Assembly (NCBI GenBank): GCA_031424795.1
Contig: JANPIC010000062.1
Coordinates: forward strand, 1 to 41,722
Length of the DNA stretch: 41,722 nucleotides
From: Aalborgiella sp031424795
GTDB taxonomy: Bacteria; Pseudomonadota; Gammaproteobacteria; Burkholderiales; Burkholderiaceae_C
Direction of reading: 5' to 3'
Part shown: in pieces, positions 16,289 through 24,972 of the stretch
Numbering within the stretch: the stretch's first letter is position 1
Layout of the letters: every line of letters starts with the position of its first letter
Notes under the pieces: model-generated
What the model was told of the DNA's origin: nothing
The model's database searches: none
The model's input: only the letters and a program-made list of their open reading frames with translations
Program-made: the position numbers and the translations under genes

Positions 16289-17227
16289 TTGTCTAAGCCA
16301 GAAATATTAACAGTTGCTAAGCTGTGGCCACCTTATCTTGAAGAGTTGCAGCAAACTTTTGTGGTGCATGATCGCACGCATGAGTTAGACCCTGCAGTTT
16401 TTGCGCAAATCGCGCCACGCATCAAAGCTATTGCTGGCGGTGGTGAGTCTCAGGTGACGCGTGCCCTGATGGAACAGTTGCCGGCGCTAGAGATGATTTC
16501 AGTTTTTGGTGTTGGTTATGACAGATACGACGTTGCTGCAGCCCGTGAGCGCGGCATTCCTGTCACCAATACTCCTGATGTGCTGACGGATGATGTTGCA
16601 GACATGGGTATTTCCCTCATGCTCGCCATCGCTCGCACAATCCCACAAGCGGACAAATATGTGCGTGAGGGAAAATGGCCAAGTGGGCCTATGCCGTTAG
16701 CTCGCAAAGTAACTGGTGCTCGCTTAGGTATTGTGGGCTTGGGACGCATTGGCAGCGCGATTGCTCGCAGAGCTGCGGGTTTTGATATGAGTATTGCTTA
16801 CACGTCCAGAAATAAAGTTGCAGATAGCCCTTACGCCTATTACCCAACACCTGCAGCACTTGCTGCAGAGGTGGATTTTTTGATGGTTATCACACCTGGT
16901 GGCGCTGGCACAAAAGGCTTGATCAATGCCGAGGTGTTGAAGGCATTGGGTCCCAAAGGCTATTTGATCAACGTTGCACGTGGCTCCGTTGTTGATGAGT
17001 CTGCATTGATTGCTGCATTGCAAAATAACGTGATTGCTGGCGCTGCTTTGGATGTGTTCGAAAATGAGCCCCACGTTCCTGCGGCTTTGTGCGCTATGAG
17101 CCATGTCGTGCTCGCGCCGCATGTGGCCAGTGCTACTTGGCAAACACGTCGTGCCATGGCAGACTTGGCATTCGGCAATTTGCAAGCGCATTTTGCAGGT
17201 AAGCCATTGCTCACGCCCGTTCCATAA
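16289..17227 (+). CDS. D-isomer 2-hydroxyacid dehydrogenase (2-ketoaldonate reductase-like)
   Basis: A 312-residue NAD(P)H-dependent reductase of the glyoxylate/hydroxypyruvate/2-ketogluconate reductase group. The dinucleotide motif GLGRIG is at 150-155. The catalytic triad is Arg231 (NVARGSVVDE), Glu260 (FENEPHV) and His278 (LAPHVASAT). The arginine-bearing YTSRN after the fold suggests NADPH preference. The start is TTG with GGAG six bases upstream; no ATG lies close. It sits 8 bases before the FadR-type regulator. In this locus a 2-keto-gulonate or 2-keto-gluconate substrate is plausible; hydroxypyruvate or glyoxylate remain alternatives. Confidence 0.82.
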   Translation: MSKPEILTVAKLWPPYLEELQQTFVVHDRTHELDPAVFAQIAPRIKAIAGGGESQVTRALMEQLPALEMISVFGVGYDRYDVAAARERGIPVTNTPDVLTDDVADMGISLMLAIARTIPQADKYVREGKWPSGPMPLARKVTGARLGIVGLGRIGSAIARRAAGFDMSIAYTSRNKVADSPYAYYPTPAALAAEVDFLMVITPGGAGTKGLINAEVLKALGPKGYLINVARGSVVDESALIAALQNNVIAGAALDVFENEPHVPAALCAMSHVVLAPHVASATWQTRRAMADLAFGNLQAHFAGKPLLTPVP

Positions 17228-17235
17228 CAGTCATC

Positions 17236-17979
17236 ATGATTAAAAATGTCCACGGCAACACGGTTGACTTCCTTGGCGAAGCGATTGTTGCTGGACGTTA
17301 TACAGAGGGTGGCGCTATTCCGCCAGAGCCTATGTTGTGCGAAGAGTTAGGCGTTAGTCGCACAGTCGTAAGAGAGGCGATTAAATCGTTGGTGGCAAAA
17401 GGATTAATTCATACCGGGCCCAAAGTGGGCACGCGTGTGTTGTCTGCAGACCAATGGAATTGGTTTGATGCAGATGTAATCTCCTGGCAAGCCAAAGCGG
17501 GTTTGACGAATGAATTTATCCGCGATTTGCAAGATTTGCGCCGCGTGGTTGAGCCAGCTGCGGTACGCTTTGCAGCCATGCGTGCGACTGCCGAAGATAT
17601 TGCCAAAATTGAAGCCGCTTATTCGGGTATGAAAAAAGCTGTTTTTGAAGGCGGTGACTATATAACGTTTGATTTGCGCTTTCACCAGGGTTTGCTCGCA
17701 GCATCACACAACCGCATGCTGGTTCAAATGAGCAAAGCTTTGAGTGCGCTGCTGCGTACAAGTTTTGAGTTATCCACCGCTAAAAAAGATGGCCCTTTAA
17801 GTTCGCTGCCCATGCATCGTGCTGTGTTGGACGCTGTGATTGCACATAACCCCGTGCAAGCTGAGCAAGCAATTTGTAGGTTGATTGACAGCGCGCATAC
17901 CGATATTGAAGAAATTCTGACGTCACGCCGACGCCTGCCACGGGTGAACCGACCCGCATCAGAATTGAAAGCGGCTTGA
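17236..17979 (+). CDS. FadR-subfamily GntR regulator (FCD domain)
   Basis: A 247-residue regulator. The winged helix (about 8-72) contains IPPEPMLCEELGVSRTVVREAI, then KGLIHTGPKVGTRVL. The FCD domain follows (about 90-220), with metal-site residues in FDLRFHQGLL, MHRAVLDAV and DSAHTDIEE. FCD regulators of this group usually respond to sugar acids such as gluconate or galactonate. It lies 8 bases after the reductase gene and before the transporter genes, so it most likely represses this catabolic locus. No strong ribosome binding site is visible, which fits translational coupling. Confidence 0.88.
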   Translation: MIKNVHGNTVDFLGEAIVAGRYTEGGAIPPEPMLCEELGVSRTVVREAIKSLVAKGLIHTGPKVGTRVLSADQWNWFDADVISWQAKAGLTNEFIRDLQDLRRVVEPAAVRFAAMRATAEDIAKIEAAYSGMKKAVFEGGDYITFDLRFHQGLLAASHNRMLVQMSKALSALLRTSFELSTAKKDGPLSSLPMHRAVLDAVIAHNPVQAEQAICRLIDSAHTDIEEILTSRRRLPRVNRPASELKAA

Positions 17980-18065
17980 TATTGCAATGAATTTAAGATT
18001 TAATTTTTTCGTTCCCTTCATTTTTCGTTAGTTAGTAAGTTAAAAACCACCAAGGAGACTGTCAG

Positions 18066-19439
18066 ATGAAATTTAAACTTATCGCAACCGCAGCTTGCAT
18101 GACCACGGCGATGCTCGTCGGTGGCCATGCTGCTGCGCAAGAAAAACTCACTGTTTGGTGGGCTAAAGGCTATTACAAGGCTGAAGATGATGCGCTTTTT
18201 GCTGCTATCAAGAAGTTTGAAGCCAAGACAAAAGTCAAAGTTGAGTTGTCTCAATATGCACCGCAAGAGGCTATTCCAAAATCTGTTGCTGCTATGGATG
18301 CCAAAAATCCGCCCGACGTTGCTTATGCGGACGTCTACGACTTCCAAGTCGCTGGCAAATGGGCATTTGATGGCAAGCTGGAAGACCTCAGCAGCGTGAT
18401 TGACCCCATTCGTAGCAAGTTTGCACCTAATACGGCCGAAACAGCATTTTTGTACAACGATGTAGATAAAAAACGTGCCTACTATGCTTTCCCAATGAAA
18501 CAGCAAACGATGCACATTCAGTATTGGTCAGATATGCTGACTGATGCGGGCTTCAAAGAAAGCGATATTCCAACGAGCTGGAAAGAATACTGGTCATTCT
18601 GGTGCGACAAAGTGCAAACAGCACATCGCCAAAAAACTGGTAATCGTACCTTCGGTATCGGTAACCCCATGGGCGTGGATTCCAGTGACTCTTACTACTC
18701 ATTCTTGACCTTCATGGACGCGTACAACGTGAAACTGGTGAGTGACAGTGGTAAGTTGCTTGTGGATGATCCTGCAGTGCGCACGGGTTTGATTTCAGCG
18801 TTGACAGATTACACCAACATTTATGTCAAGGGTTGCACGCCACCGTCATCTACCAACTGGAAAGACCCGGACAACAACGTTGCATTCCACAACAAAACAA
18901 CTGTTTTGACGCACAACGCGACTATTTCAATCGCAGCCAAGTGGTTGGATGATTCGAAAAACGAAACTCTGACACCCGAGCAACGCGCGACGGCTGGTAA
19001 AAACTACAACGAATTAATTCGTACTGCTGGTTTTCCAAACAAGCCTGATGGCTCTAAATTTAAATACCGTGCTGCCGTAAAAGTAGGCGTTGTGTTTAAA
19101 GATGCAAAGAACATCAAGCGTGCCAAAGAGTTTGCTGCATTCATGATGGCTGATGAGAACTTGGGGCCTTATGTTGAAGGTTCGTTGGGTCGTTGGTATC
19201 CTGTGATGAAATCTGGCCAAGCCAGCCCATTCTGGAAAGGCGATAAGCACCGTTTAGCCGTGCACAACCAATTCCAAGATGGAACAGTCAATTTTGAACT
19301 GACTAAAAACTACAAGTTCACGATCTTGAACAACGAGAACGTTTGGGCAAAAGCAATGAACCGAGTTGCTAGCGAAAAATGGCCTGTTGACAAAGCCGTC
19401 GATGAAATGATCGCTCGTATCAAGACGGTCGCGAATTAA
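18066..19439 (+). CDS. Sugar ABC transporter substrate-binding protein
   Basis: A periplasmic family-1 extracellular solute-binding protein of 457 residues. Residues 1-24 form a Sec signal (MKFKLIATAACMTTAMLV... ending GHAAA), giving mature QEKLTVWWAKGYY. EKLTVWWAKG and the long central AY-DVYDF segment are typical of binding proteins for sugars, polyols and sugar derivatives. A strong AAGGAG site precedes the ATG. It is the first transporter gene after the regulator, with an 86-base AT-rich gap that may hold its promoter. The ligand cannot be read from sequence; gene context suggests an aldonate or keto-aldonate. Confidence 0.88.
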   Translation: MKFKLIATAACMTTAMLVGGHAAAQEKLTVWWAKGYYKAEDDALFAAIKKFEAKTKVKVELSQYAPQEAIPKSVAAMDAKNPPDVAYADVYDFQVAGKWAFDGKLEDLSSVIDPIRSKFAPNTAETAFLYNDVDKKRAYYAFPMKQQTMHIQYWSDMLTDAGFKESDIPTSWKEYWSFWCDKVQTAHRQKTGNRTFGIGNPMGVDSSDSYYSFLTFMDAYNVKLVSDSGKLLVDDPAVRTGLISALTDYTNIYVKGCTPPSSTNWKDPDNNVAFHNKTTVLTHNATISIAAKWLDDSKNETLTPEQRATAGKNYNELIRTAGFPNKPDGSKFKYRAAVKVGVVFKDAKNIKRAKEFAAFMMADENLGPYVEGSLGRWYPVMKSGQASPFWKGDKHRLAVHNQFQDGTVNFELTKNYKFTILNNENVWAKAMNRVASEKWPVDKAVDEMIARIKTVAN

Positions 19440-19478
19440 TCATCTTTTCGAAATTTAAACAGTAGTAATTTAGAAAAG

Positions 19479-19503
19479 GGTTGACCAGTATGGGCTGGCA
19501 ACC
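19479..19503 (+). other. Intercistronic hairpin in the ABC operon
   Basis: GGTTG (19479-19483) pairs with CAACC (19499-19503) and CCAG with CTGG, with one bulged A and a short loop. There is no T-run, so it more likely protects the upstream binding-protein message or slows translation downstream than terminates. It overlaps the small leader reading frame at 19490. Confidence 0.55.
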
Positions 19504-19525
19504 ACTCACTAATATTTTGATATGA
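19490..19525 (+). CDS. Possible 11-residue leader peptide upstream of the first permease gene
   Basis: ATG at 19490 opens the frame MGWQPLTNILI, ending in TGA that overlaps the permease ATG as ATGA. AAAAGGG lies about 10 bases before this ATG, while the permease start itself has no good ribosome binding site. Translational coupling through this short frame is therefore plausible, but such a small frame may be chance. Confidence 0.35.
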   Translation: MGWQPLTNILI

Positions 19526-20394
19526 CCACATTGACACACGCCGCAGCAGGGTTGACCGATCAACCCATCAAAAAAGGTCTATCCTCTTGGGAATTTTGGG
19601 GCAGAATTTTGCTCGTTCCCTATGCCTTGTTATTTTTGATTTTTGTTTTATACCCTGTTGGCTACGGCTTGTGGCTTGCGAGTAATCCTAGTAGTTACGT
19701 CAAGCTTTTTGATGATCCTATTTTTTATCGCACAGTTGTAAATACGATTGTTTTTCTCGCTGTTGGCATTAATTTAAAAATGCTTTTGGCGTTGTTCTTA
19801 TCGGGCTTTTTTGTTCATAACCGCACATGGATCAAATGGCTTTCTTTGATTTTCATTTTGCCGTGGGCAGTTCCTTCCATCCCAACCATCTTGTCCATGC
19901 GGTTCATGTTGAACCCTGAGTGGGGCGTGATTAATACTTTGATTTTTAAACTCACAGGTGCAGATGGGCCCAACTGGTTGAACGATCCGACTTTGGCTTT
20001 GTCTTTATCCATCTTGGCACACATTTGGAAATCATTGCCGTTTTGGACTTTGATCCTAGTGGCTGCCCGCTTAGCGATTCCCACTGAGCAATATGAAGCG
20101 GCATCTGTTGATGGCGCTAGCAACTGGCAAAAATTCAAATACATTTCTTGGCCATCGCTAAAAACAGTGTATCTCACATCTACCTTGCTTTCAACGATCT
20201 GGTCTCTCGGTGATTTCAACAGTGTTTACTTGCTAACGGGTGGGGGCCCAGCAGATTTGACGCATGTATTGGCTACGCTTGGCATTCGTTACTTACGATT
20301 GGATCAAATTGATTTAGCTATGGCATCTATTGTGGTTGCCATGCCGATGGTGCTGCCGTTGGTGTATTTCATGATGAAGCGTTTGTCTAAATAA
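19522..20394 (+). CDS. Sugar ABC transporter permease (MalF-type)
   Basis: A 290-residue inner-membrane protein with six hydrophobic segments (first about 29-52). The EAA loop that contacts the ATPase is seen as YEAASVDGASNWQKFKYISWP near residue 195. SIWSLGDFNSVYLLTGGGP, conserved in MalF/UgpA-type permeases, follows. It pairs with the next permease and the ATPase at 21346. No good ribosome binding site precedes the ATG, and an 11-codon frame overlaps it. Confidence 0.9.
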   Translation: MTTLTHAAAGLTDQPIKKGLSSWEFWGRILLVPYALLFLIFVLYPVGYGLWLASNPSSYVKLFDDPIFYRTVVNTIVFLAVGINLKMLLALFLSGFFVHNRTWIKWLSLIFILPWAVPSIPTILSMRFMLNPEWGVINTLIFKLTGADGPNWLNDPTLALSLSILAHIWKSLPFWTLILVAARLAIPTEQYEAASVDGASNWQKFKYISWPSLKTVYLTSTLLSTIWSLGDFNSVYLLTGGGPADLTHVLATLGIRYLRLDQIDLAMASIVVAMPMVLPLVYFMMKRLSK

Positions 20395-20414
20395 GTGTCT
20401 AAAAGAGTGCCTAA

Positions 20415-21266
20415 ATGAAGCAAATTACATTAAAACAAGTCACGACTGAAGCCAAGCTTCTACTCATTGGTATTCCGGTGTTTCTGTGGACCATGATTCC
20501 GGTTTACCATATGATTTTGTTTGCCATTTCACCGCGAGACAAAGCAACCTCTGGCCAACTATTTCCGAAAGCACCAACACTGGACAATTTTGGTGTCGTG
20601 TTTGAGCAAAAGCATATTTACTTGACGCACTTTTGGCAGCAACTTGGAAATTCATTTGTGATTGCTTTTTCAGTTGCGATCATTACTTTGTTTATTGCGA
20701 CGACAGCAGCGTTTGCAATCAGCCGACTCAAAGTCCGTGGTGGTCGTACGGTGATGAATTTGGCTTTGTGCACGTACTTCATTCCGGCGGCTTTTTTGGC
20801 TGTCCCGATGTATAAAACCATGAGTAGCTATGGCTTGCTAAACAACCATTGGTCCTTGATTTTGGCGATGGTGACCATCGCTTCACCTTACTGTATTTGG
20901 GTGTTGAAGCAAGCGTCTGACAAATTACCGTATGAACTTGATGAGGCGGCAAAAATGGATGGTGCAACTGCCATGCAATTGTTTCGCTTGGTGTATTTGC
21001 CTTTGATGGTCCCATCGTTGGTGGCCGTTGGAACTTATTCACTGTTGTTGGCTTGGAATGAATATTTGTATGCGTTTTTATTGCTTTCAAAAGAAGACAC
21101 CTTGACCTTAGGTGTCGCATTGGGTAACTTTTTGGGTGCTGATGATTCACCGTGGGAACTTTTGATGGCAACAGGATTGCTGTATGCACTGCCTCCAGCT
21201 GCGATTTACTACACGTTCAAACGTTACATGGTGTCTGGTTTAACTGCTGGCGCAGTGAAGAGCTAG
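20415..21266 (+). CDS. Sugar ABC transporter permease (MalG-type)
   Basis: A 283-residue membrane protein with six predicted helices. Its EAA loop reads LDEAAKMDGATAMQLFRLVYLP, near residue 178. AWNEYLYAFLL and the ending YMVSGLTAGAVK are typical of MalG/UgpE-type partners. It starts 20 bases after the first permease and precedes the ATPase by 79 bases. Confidence 0.9.
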   Translation: MKQITLKQVTTEAKLLLIGIPVFLWTMIPVYHMILFAISPRDKATSGQLFPKAPTLDNFGVVFEQKHIYLTHFWQQLGNSFVIAFSVAIITLFIATTAAFAISRLKVRGGRTVMNLALCTYFIPAAFLAVPMYKTMSSYGLLNNHWSLILAMVTIASPYCIWVLKQASDKLPYELDEAAKMDGATAMQLFRLVYLPLMVPSLVAVGTYSLLLAWNEYLYAFLLLSKEDTLTLGVALGNFLGADDSPWELLMATGLLYALPPAAIYYTFKRYMVSGLTAGAVKS

Positions 21267-21345
21267 ACGGTACAGGTAAACACACGTTATTAAATATTCA
21301 TTCTAAATATTCGTTCTTTATACATTTAACTAAGAAGACAGACAT

Positions 21346-22416
21346 ATGGCATCCGTATCATTTCGCAATATTGAAAAATCGTTCGGCAAAACCAAAATCA
21401 TCCACGGCATCAGTTTTGACATTCAAGACGGCGAGTTTGTTGTCTTGGTTGGCCCATCTGGTTGTGGGAAGTCAACTTTGCTGCGCATGTTGGCCGGCTT
21501 GGAAGAAATCAGCGGTGGCGACATTGCCGTAGACGACAAGATTGTTAACGATCTCGAATCTAAAGATCGCGATATTGCTATGGTCTTTCAAAGCTACGCT
21601 TTGTACCCGCACATGACCGTGCGGGACAATATGGCATTTAGCTTGAAGCTGCGCAAAGCGGAGGCAGCGATTACGAATGAGCGCGTCAACAAAGCTGCCA
21701 AAATTTTGAATTTGGATGTGTTGCTGGATCGTTTCCCTCGGGAGCTTTCTGGGGGGCAACGCCAGCGTGTCGCCATGGGTCGAGCGATTGTGCGCGACCC
21801 GAAAGTATTCTTGTTTGATGAGCCCTTGTCAAACTTGGACGCGAAATTGCGCGTTTCCATGCGGGCTGAAATCAAAGCGCTGCACCAACGCCTGAAGACA
21901 ACGACCGTTTACGTCACGCACGATCAAATCGAAGCCATGACATTGGCTGACCGTATCGTGGTCATGCATGACGGCATCATTGAGCAAATTGGTACGCCAT
22001 TGGAGTTGTTTGATCGTCCGGGTAATTTATTTGTTGCGCAGTTTATTGGTTCGCCCTCCATGAATGTGTTTGAAGGGAAATTGCGCACGATTGATGGCAA
22101 ATCAGCCGTTGAAGCCTTGGGCGTGAATTGGCCCTTAGAGCGTGTTAGCCAAGGCAACGACGGACAAGCCGTAAGCTACGGTATTCGACCGGGCGATATC
22201 AGTCTCAAAGATTCTGGCCAAGGTATTCCTGCCAAGGTTATTGTTGTTGAGCCAACTGGCGCTGAAACTGAGCTGTTGTTAGAAGTAGGCGGCATACAAA
22301 TTGTCACTGTCATGCATGGTCGTACGGACGCTATGCCTGACGATATTGTGCAACTGCATATCGATGCAAGTAAGGCGCATATTTTTGAAATGCAAACAGG
22401 CAAACGTTTGGATTAA
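21346..22416 (+). CDS. Sugar ABC transporter ATP-binding protein (UgpC/MalK type)
   Basis: A 356-residue ATPase. Walker A is GPSGCGKST (about 36-44), the Q-loop FQSYALYPHMTV, the signature LSGGQRQRVAMGRA, Walker B VFLFDEPLSNLD and the H-loop VTHDQIEAM. The C-terminal third, with GIRPGDI and a TOBE-like fold, is the regulatory domain of the MalK/UgpC group. It energises the importer built from the three preceding gene products. Confidence 0.94.
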   Translation: MASVSFRNIEKSFGKTKIIHGISFDIQDGEFVVLVGPSGCGKSTLLRMLAGLEEISGGDIAVDDKIVNDLESKDRDIAMVFQSYALYPHMTVRDNMAFSLKLRKAEAAITNERVNKAAKILNLDVLLDRFPRELSGGQRQRVAMGRAIVRDPKVFLFDEPLSNLDAKLRVSMRAEIKALHQRLKTTTVYVTHDQIEAMTLADRIVVMHDGIIEQIGTPLELFDRPGNLFVAQFIGSPSMNVFEGKLRTIDGKSAVEALGVNWPLERVSQGNDGQAVSYGIRPGDISLKDSGQGIPAKVIVVEPTGAETELLLEVGGIQIVTVMHGRTDAMPDDIVQLHIDASKAHIFEMQTGKRLD

Positions 22417-22441
22417 TTTTTACGATTGATTTGGTTGAATA

Positions 22442-23209
22442 ATGATGAAAAATCAATTTAGTCTAGAAGGTCGCATAGCCCTTATCACTGGCTCATCTGC
22501 GGGCATTGGATTTGCACTTGCACGAGGACTAGCGCATGCAGGGGCTACAGTGGTGCTCAATGCCCGTAATGAGCATAAACTGGTCGCAGCTGCTGAGCAA
22601 CTTCGCTGTGAAGGCTTCAAAATTCATTCGCGTTGTTTCGATGTGACGCAAGAGCAAGAAGTGCAGACTGCAGTGCACGACATTGAGAAGCACATTGGTG
22701 CAATTGATATTTTGATCAACAACGCAGGCATGCAGCGCCGCGCACCCTTGGAAGAATTTAAAACCAGTGACTGGCATGAGCTGATGCGCACCAATGTTGA
22801 TAGCGTATTTTTGGTGGGACAAGCCGTTGCCAAAGCCATGATTCCACGCAAACGCGGAAAAATCATCAATATTTGCTCTGTTCAAAGCGAGCTGGGCAGA
22901 CCCAATATTGCGCCCTATACCGCCAGCAAGGGCGCTGTCAAAATGCTCACCAAAGGTATGGCAATTGATTGGGGGCCGCACGGCATCAACGTCAATGGCA
23001 TCGGCCCTGGCTACTTTAAGACCGAGTTGAATGAGAAATTGGTAAATGACCCTCAATTTAGCGACTGGCTTATCAAGCGTACACCCAATAGACGCTGGGG
23101 CAATGTCGAAGAGTTGACGGGTGCTGCCGTTTTTCTTGCCAGTGATGCGTCAAGTTTTGTCAATGGGCATATTTTGTACGTTGATGGTGGCGTCACTTCT
23201 ACGCTATAG
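22442..23209 (+). CDS. SDR oxidoreductase, gluconate 5-dehydrogenase-like
   Basis: A 255-residue short-chain dehydrogenase. The cofactor motif TGSSAGIG is at 16-23, with NARNEHK after it (an arginine favouring NADPH), NNAGMQRR, and a catalytic Tyr-Lys pair in YTASKGAVKML. NNAGMQRRAPLEEF and the ending YVDGGVTSTL resemble IdnO/Gno enzymes, which reduce 5-keto-D-gluconate to D-gluconate. Its adjacency to an L-idonate 5-dehydrogenase-like gene repeats the idnD-idnO pairing of enteric bacteria. Other 3-oxoacyl or sugar SDR substrates cannot be excluded. Confidence 0.82.
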   Translation: MMKNQFSLEGRIALITGSSAGIGFALARGLAHAGATVVLNARNEHKLVAAAEQLRCEGFKIHSRCFDVTQEQEVQTAVHDIEKHIGAIDILINNAGMQRRAPLEEFKTSDWHELMRTNVDSVFLVGQAVAKAMIPRKRGKIINICSVQSELGRPNIAPYTASKGAVKMLTKGMAIDWGPHGINVNGIGPGYFKTELNEKLVNDPQFSDWLIKRTPNRRWGNVEELTGAAVFLASDASSFVNGHILYVDGGVTSTL

Positions 23210-23216
23210 AAGTGAC
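23192..23216 (+). other. Hairpin over the SDR stop codon
   Basis: GTCACTTCT (23192-23200) and AGAAGTGAC (23208-23216) form a perfect 9-bp stem with a 7-base loop that includes part of the TAG stop. Only CACCATTTTC follows, so it is a weak terminator at best; it may set the relative level of the downstream dehydrogenase or protect the upstream mRNA. Confidence 0.5.
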
Positions 23217-23272
23217 TTCACCATTTTCGGCAACTTTGTAATTTGTAGTTTAGATTTAGGTTGGAGATTCCT

Positions 23273-24337
23273 ATGCGCGCCCTAGTTTGCCACGCCCCCA
23301 AAGATTTACGTCTTGAAGAACAGCCACCAGAGGTATTAGGTGCACAGCAACTGCGCATTCGAGTTGCTTTTGGTGGTATTTGTGGCTCAGATTTGCATTA
23401 TTTCCAGCATGGCGGTTTTGGCGCGGTTCGATTGAAAGAGCCCATGGCCTTAGGGCATGAAGTTTCAGGTCGGATTGACGAGATTGGCTCAGGTTTAATT
23501 TGTTCTGGTGGTGGCGGCTTCAAACTGGGTCAACGCATCGCTATTTCGCCCTCTCGCCCGTGCGGCGCCTGCCAATACTGCCAAAAAGGGCAGCACAACC
23601 ATTGCTTGAACATGCGTTTTTACGGCAGCGCCATGCCCTTTCCTCACATTCAAGGCGCATTTCGTGAGTCGCTCATCATCGACGCCAGCCAGGCGCATGC
23701 TGTGGCAGACGATTTGCCTTTGTCGCAAGCGGCGCTGGCTGAACCTTTATCGGTAGGTTTGCACGCCATCACCCGTGCTGGGTCAGTATTTGGCAAACGG
23801 GTCTTGGTCACCGGTTGCGGCCCGATTGGTGCTTTGCTGATAGCTGCGCTGCGCCGTGCGGGTGCTGCACATATCGTGGCGGCGGATTTAGCGGATTTGC
23901 CACTGGCCTGTGCCTTGAAAATGGGTGCAAACGAGGTGGTCAATCTCGTGAAAGAACCTGAAGGACTGGATAAATATTCAGCCAACAAAGGCACATTTGA
24001 TGTGATGTTTGAAGCCTCTGGCAGCGACAAAGCCTTGCGCGCCGGTCTGGCCGTCGTCATGCCGCGCGGCGTGATTGTTAGCATTGGCTTGGGTGGAGAT
24101 GCGCAAATACCGCTGAATATGTTGGTTGCGAAGGAAATTGAGTTGCGTGGCACCTTCCGCTTTCACTCTGAATTTGCTGTGGCCGTCGCCTTTTTGAACC
24201 AGGGCTTGATCGACGGCAAACCCGTCATCTCCGACATCATCGCCTTTGACCAGTCTGAAGACGCTTTCAAGCTCGCCTGCGATAAAAGTAAATCCATGAA
24301 AGTGCAAATCGCTTTCGATAGGGAACTCGCTTTTTAG
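23273..24337 (+). CDS. idnD: L-idonate 5-dehydrogenase-like zinc alcohol dehydrogenase
   Basis: A 354-residue medium-chain dehydrogenase. Catalytic zinc ligands are in GGICGSDLHYF and GHEVSG, and the structural zinc cysteines in CGACQYCQKGQHNHC. The Rossmann motif GCGPIGALLIAALRRAG and acidic AADLADLP suggest NAD use. DLHYFQHGGFG with KEPMALGHE is typical of L-idonate 5-dehydrogenases, which oxidise L-idonate to 5-ketogluconate. The ATG at 23273 follows GGAG by six bases; an in-frame TTG at 23261 is rejected because it overlaps that site. It follows the SDR gene and precedes a cupin gene. Confidence 0.86.
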   Translation: MRALVCHAPKDLRLEEQPPEVLGAQQLRIRVAFGGICGSDLHYFQHGGFGAVRLKEPMALGHEVSGRIDEIGSGLICSGGGGFKLGQRIAISPSRPCGACQYCQKGQHNHCLNMRFYGSAMPFPHIQGAFRESLIIDASQAHAVADDLPLSQAALAEPLSVGLHAITRAGSVFGKRVLVTGCGPIGALLIAALRRAGAAHIVAADLADLPLACALKMGANEVVNLVKEPEGLDKYSANKGTFDVMFEASGSDKALRAGLAVVMPRGVIVSIGLGGDAQIPLNMLVAKEIELRGTFRFHSEFAVAVAFLNQGLIDGKPVISDIIAFDQSEDAFKLACDKSKSMKVQIAFDRELAF

Positions 24338-24346
24338 CGTCATTTT

Positions 24347-24391
24347 TGCTATTATTTTAATAGCTATTTATGCAATAAATACGCCGGTTAG
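24347..24391 (-). repeat. Dispersed 44-bp repeat, copy E (idnD-cupin gap)
   Basis: On the minus strand the head TAACCGGCGTATTTATTGC is followed by ATAAATAGCTATTAAAATAATAGC; the tail is a self-complementary hairpin. It lies in the gap after the idnD stop. Confidence 0.85.
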
Positions 24392-24436
24392 ATGCCAATT
24401 TTGATGCTAAATTATTCATAATAATATATAACTATT

Positions 24437-24820
24437 ATGCCAACATTCAATCAAGTCATCCTCTTCACCGACACAGATGGTCGTGCCAAATTTCGCGATG
24501 AGGCTTTGCTCATGCCAGAAGGCAATCCGCAGGCAATGTTGTCAAAGTTGCAACCCTCGGGCGGCTTCCAGGTACGCCATAGCCCAGTGGGGTTTCGCAG
24601 CCAGTTTCATTGCACCATCACGCCGCAATGGGTGTTTATTTTGGGTGGCACCATGGAAATATTGCTGCAAGATGGTAGTTCTCGTGTTTTCCAGCCCGGT
24701 GACTCGTTTTATTCGGACGACACCGTGCCTGCTGGTGCGACTTTTGATGCGGCCGTTCACGGCCACTGGAGCCGCCAAGTGGGTGATCAGCCGCTGGTGA
24801 CACTGTTCGTGCGGACTTAA
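24437..24820 (+). CDS. Small cupin-domain protein
   Basis: A 127-residue single-domain cupin. The barrel contains SQFHCTITPQWVFILGGTMEI and FQPGDSFYSDD, close to the two cupin motifs, though the second lacks the usual complete histidine set (one HGHW near residue 107 may serve). Enzymatic or sensory function cannot be told. It lies downstream of the sugar-acid genes but behind a repeat copy, so membership of that operon is uncertain. Confidence 0.75.
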   Translation: MPTFNQVILFTDTDGRAKFRDEALLMPEGNPQAMLSKLQPSGGFQVRHSPVGFRSQFHCTITPQWVFILGGTMEILLQDGSSRVFQPGDSFYSDDTVPAGATFDAAVHGHWSRQVGDQPLVTLFVRT

Positions 24821-24972
24821 ATAGAGCTTGAACAGGTCGCGATTCGGCGGCTTAACTGCTTATAACTGCGATAATGGAGGGTTAGCGCATTGGATTGTCG
24901 TATTCAGTGGCGCTTCTTTTCGTCAATTTACGCATATAAATACCGCCTGCTAAGGCAACTACAGAATTCAAA

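Noticed and set aside
24931..24960. Repeat-like ATAAATACCGCCTGCTAAGG upstream of ettA
   Set aside because: Head only, with an indel, and no palindromic tail; probably a chance or very decayed copy.
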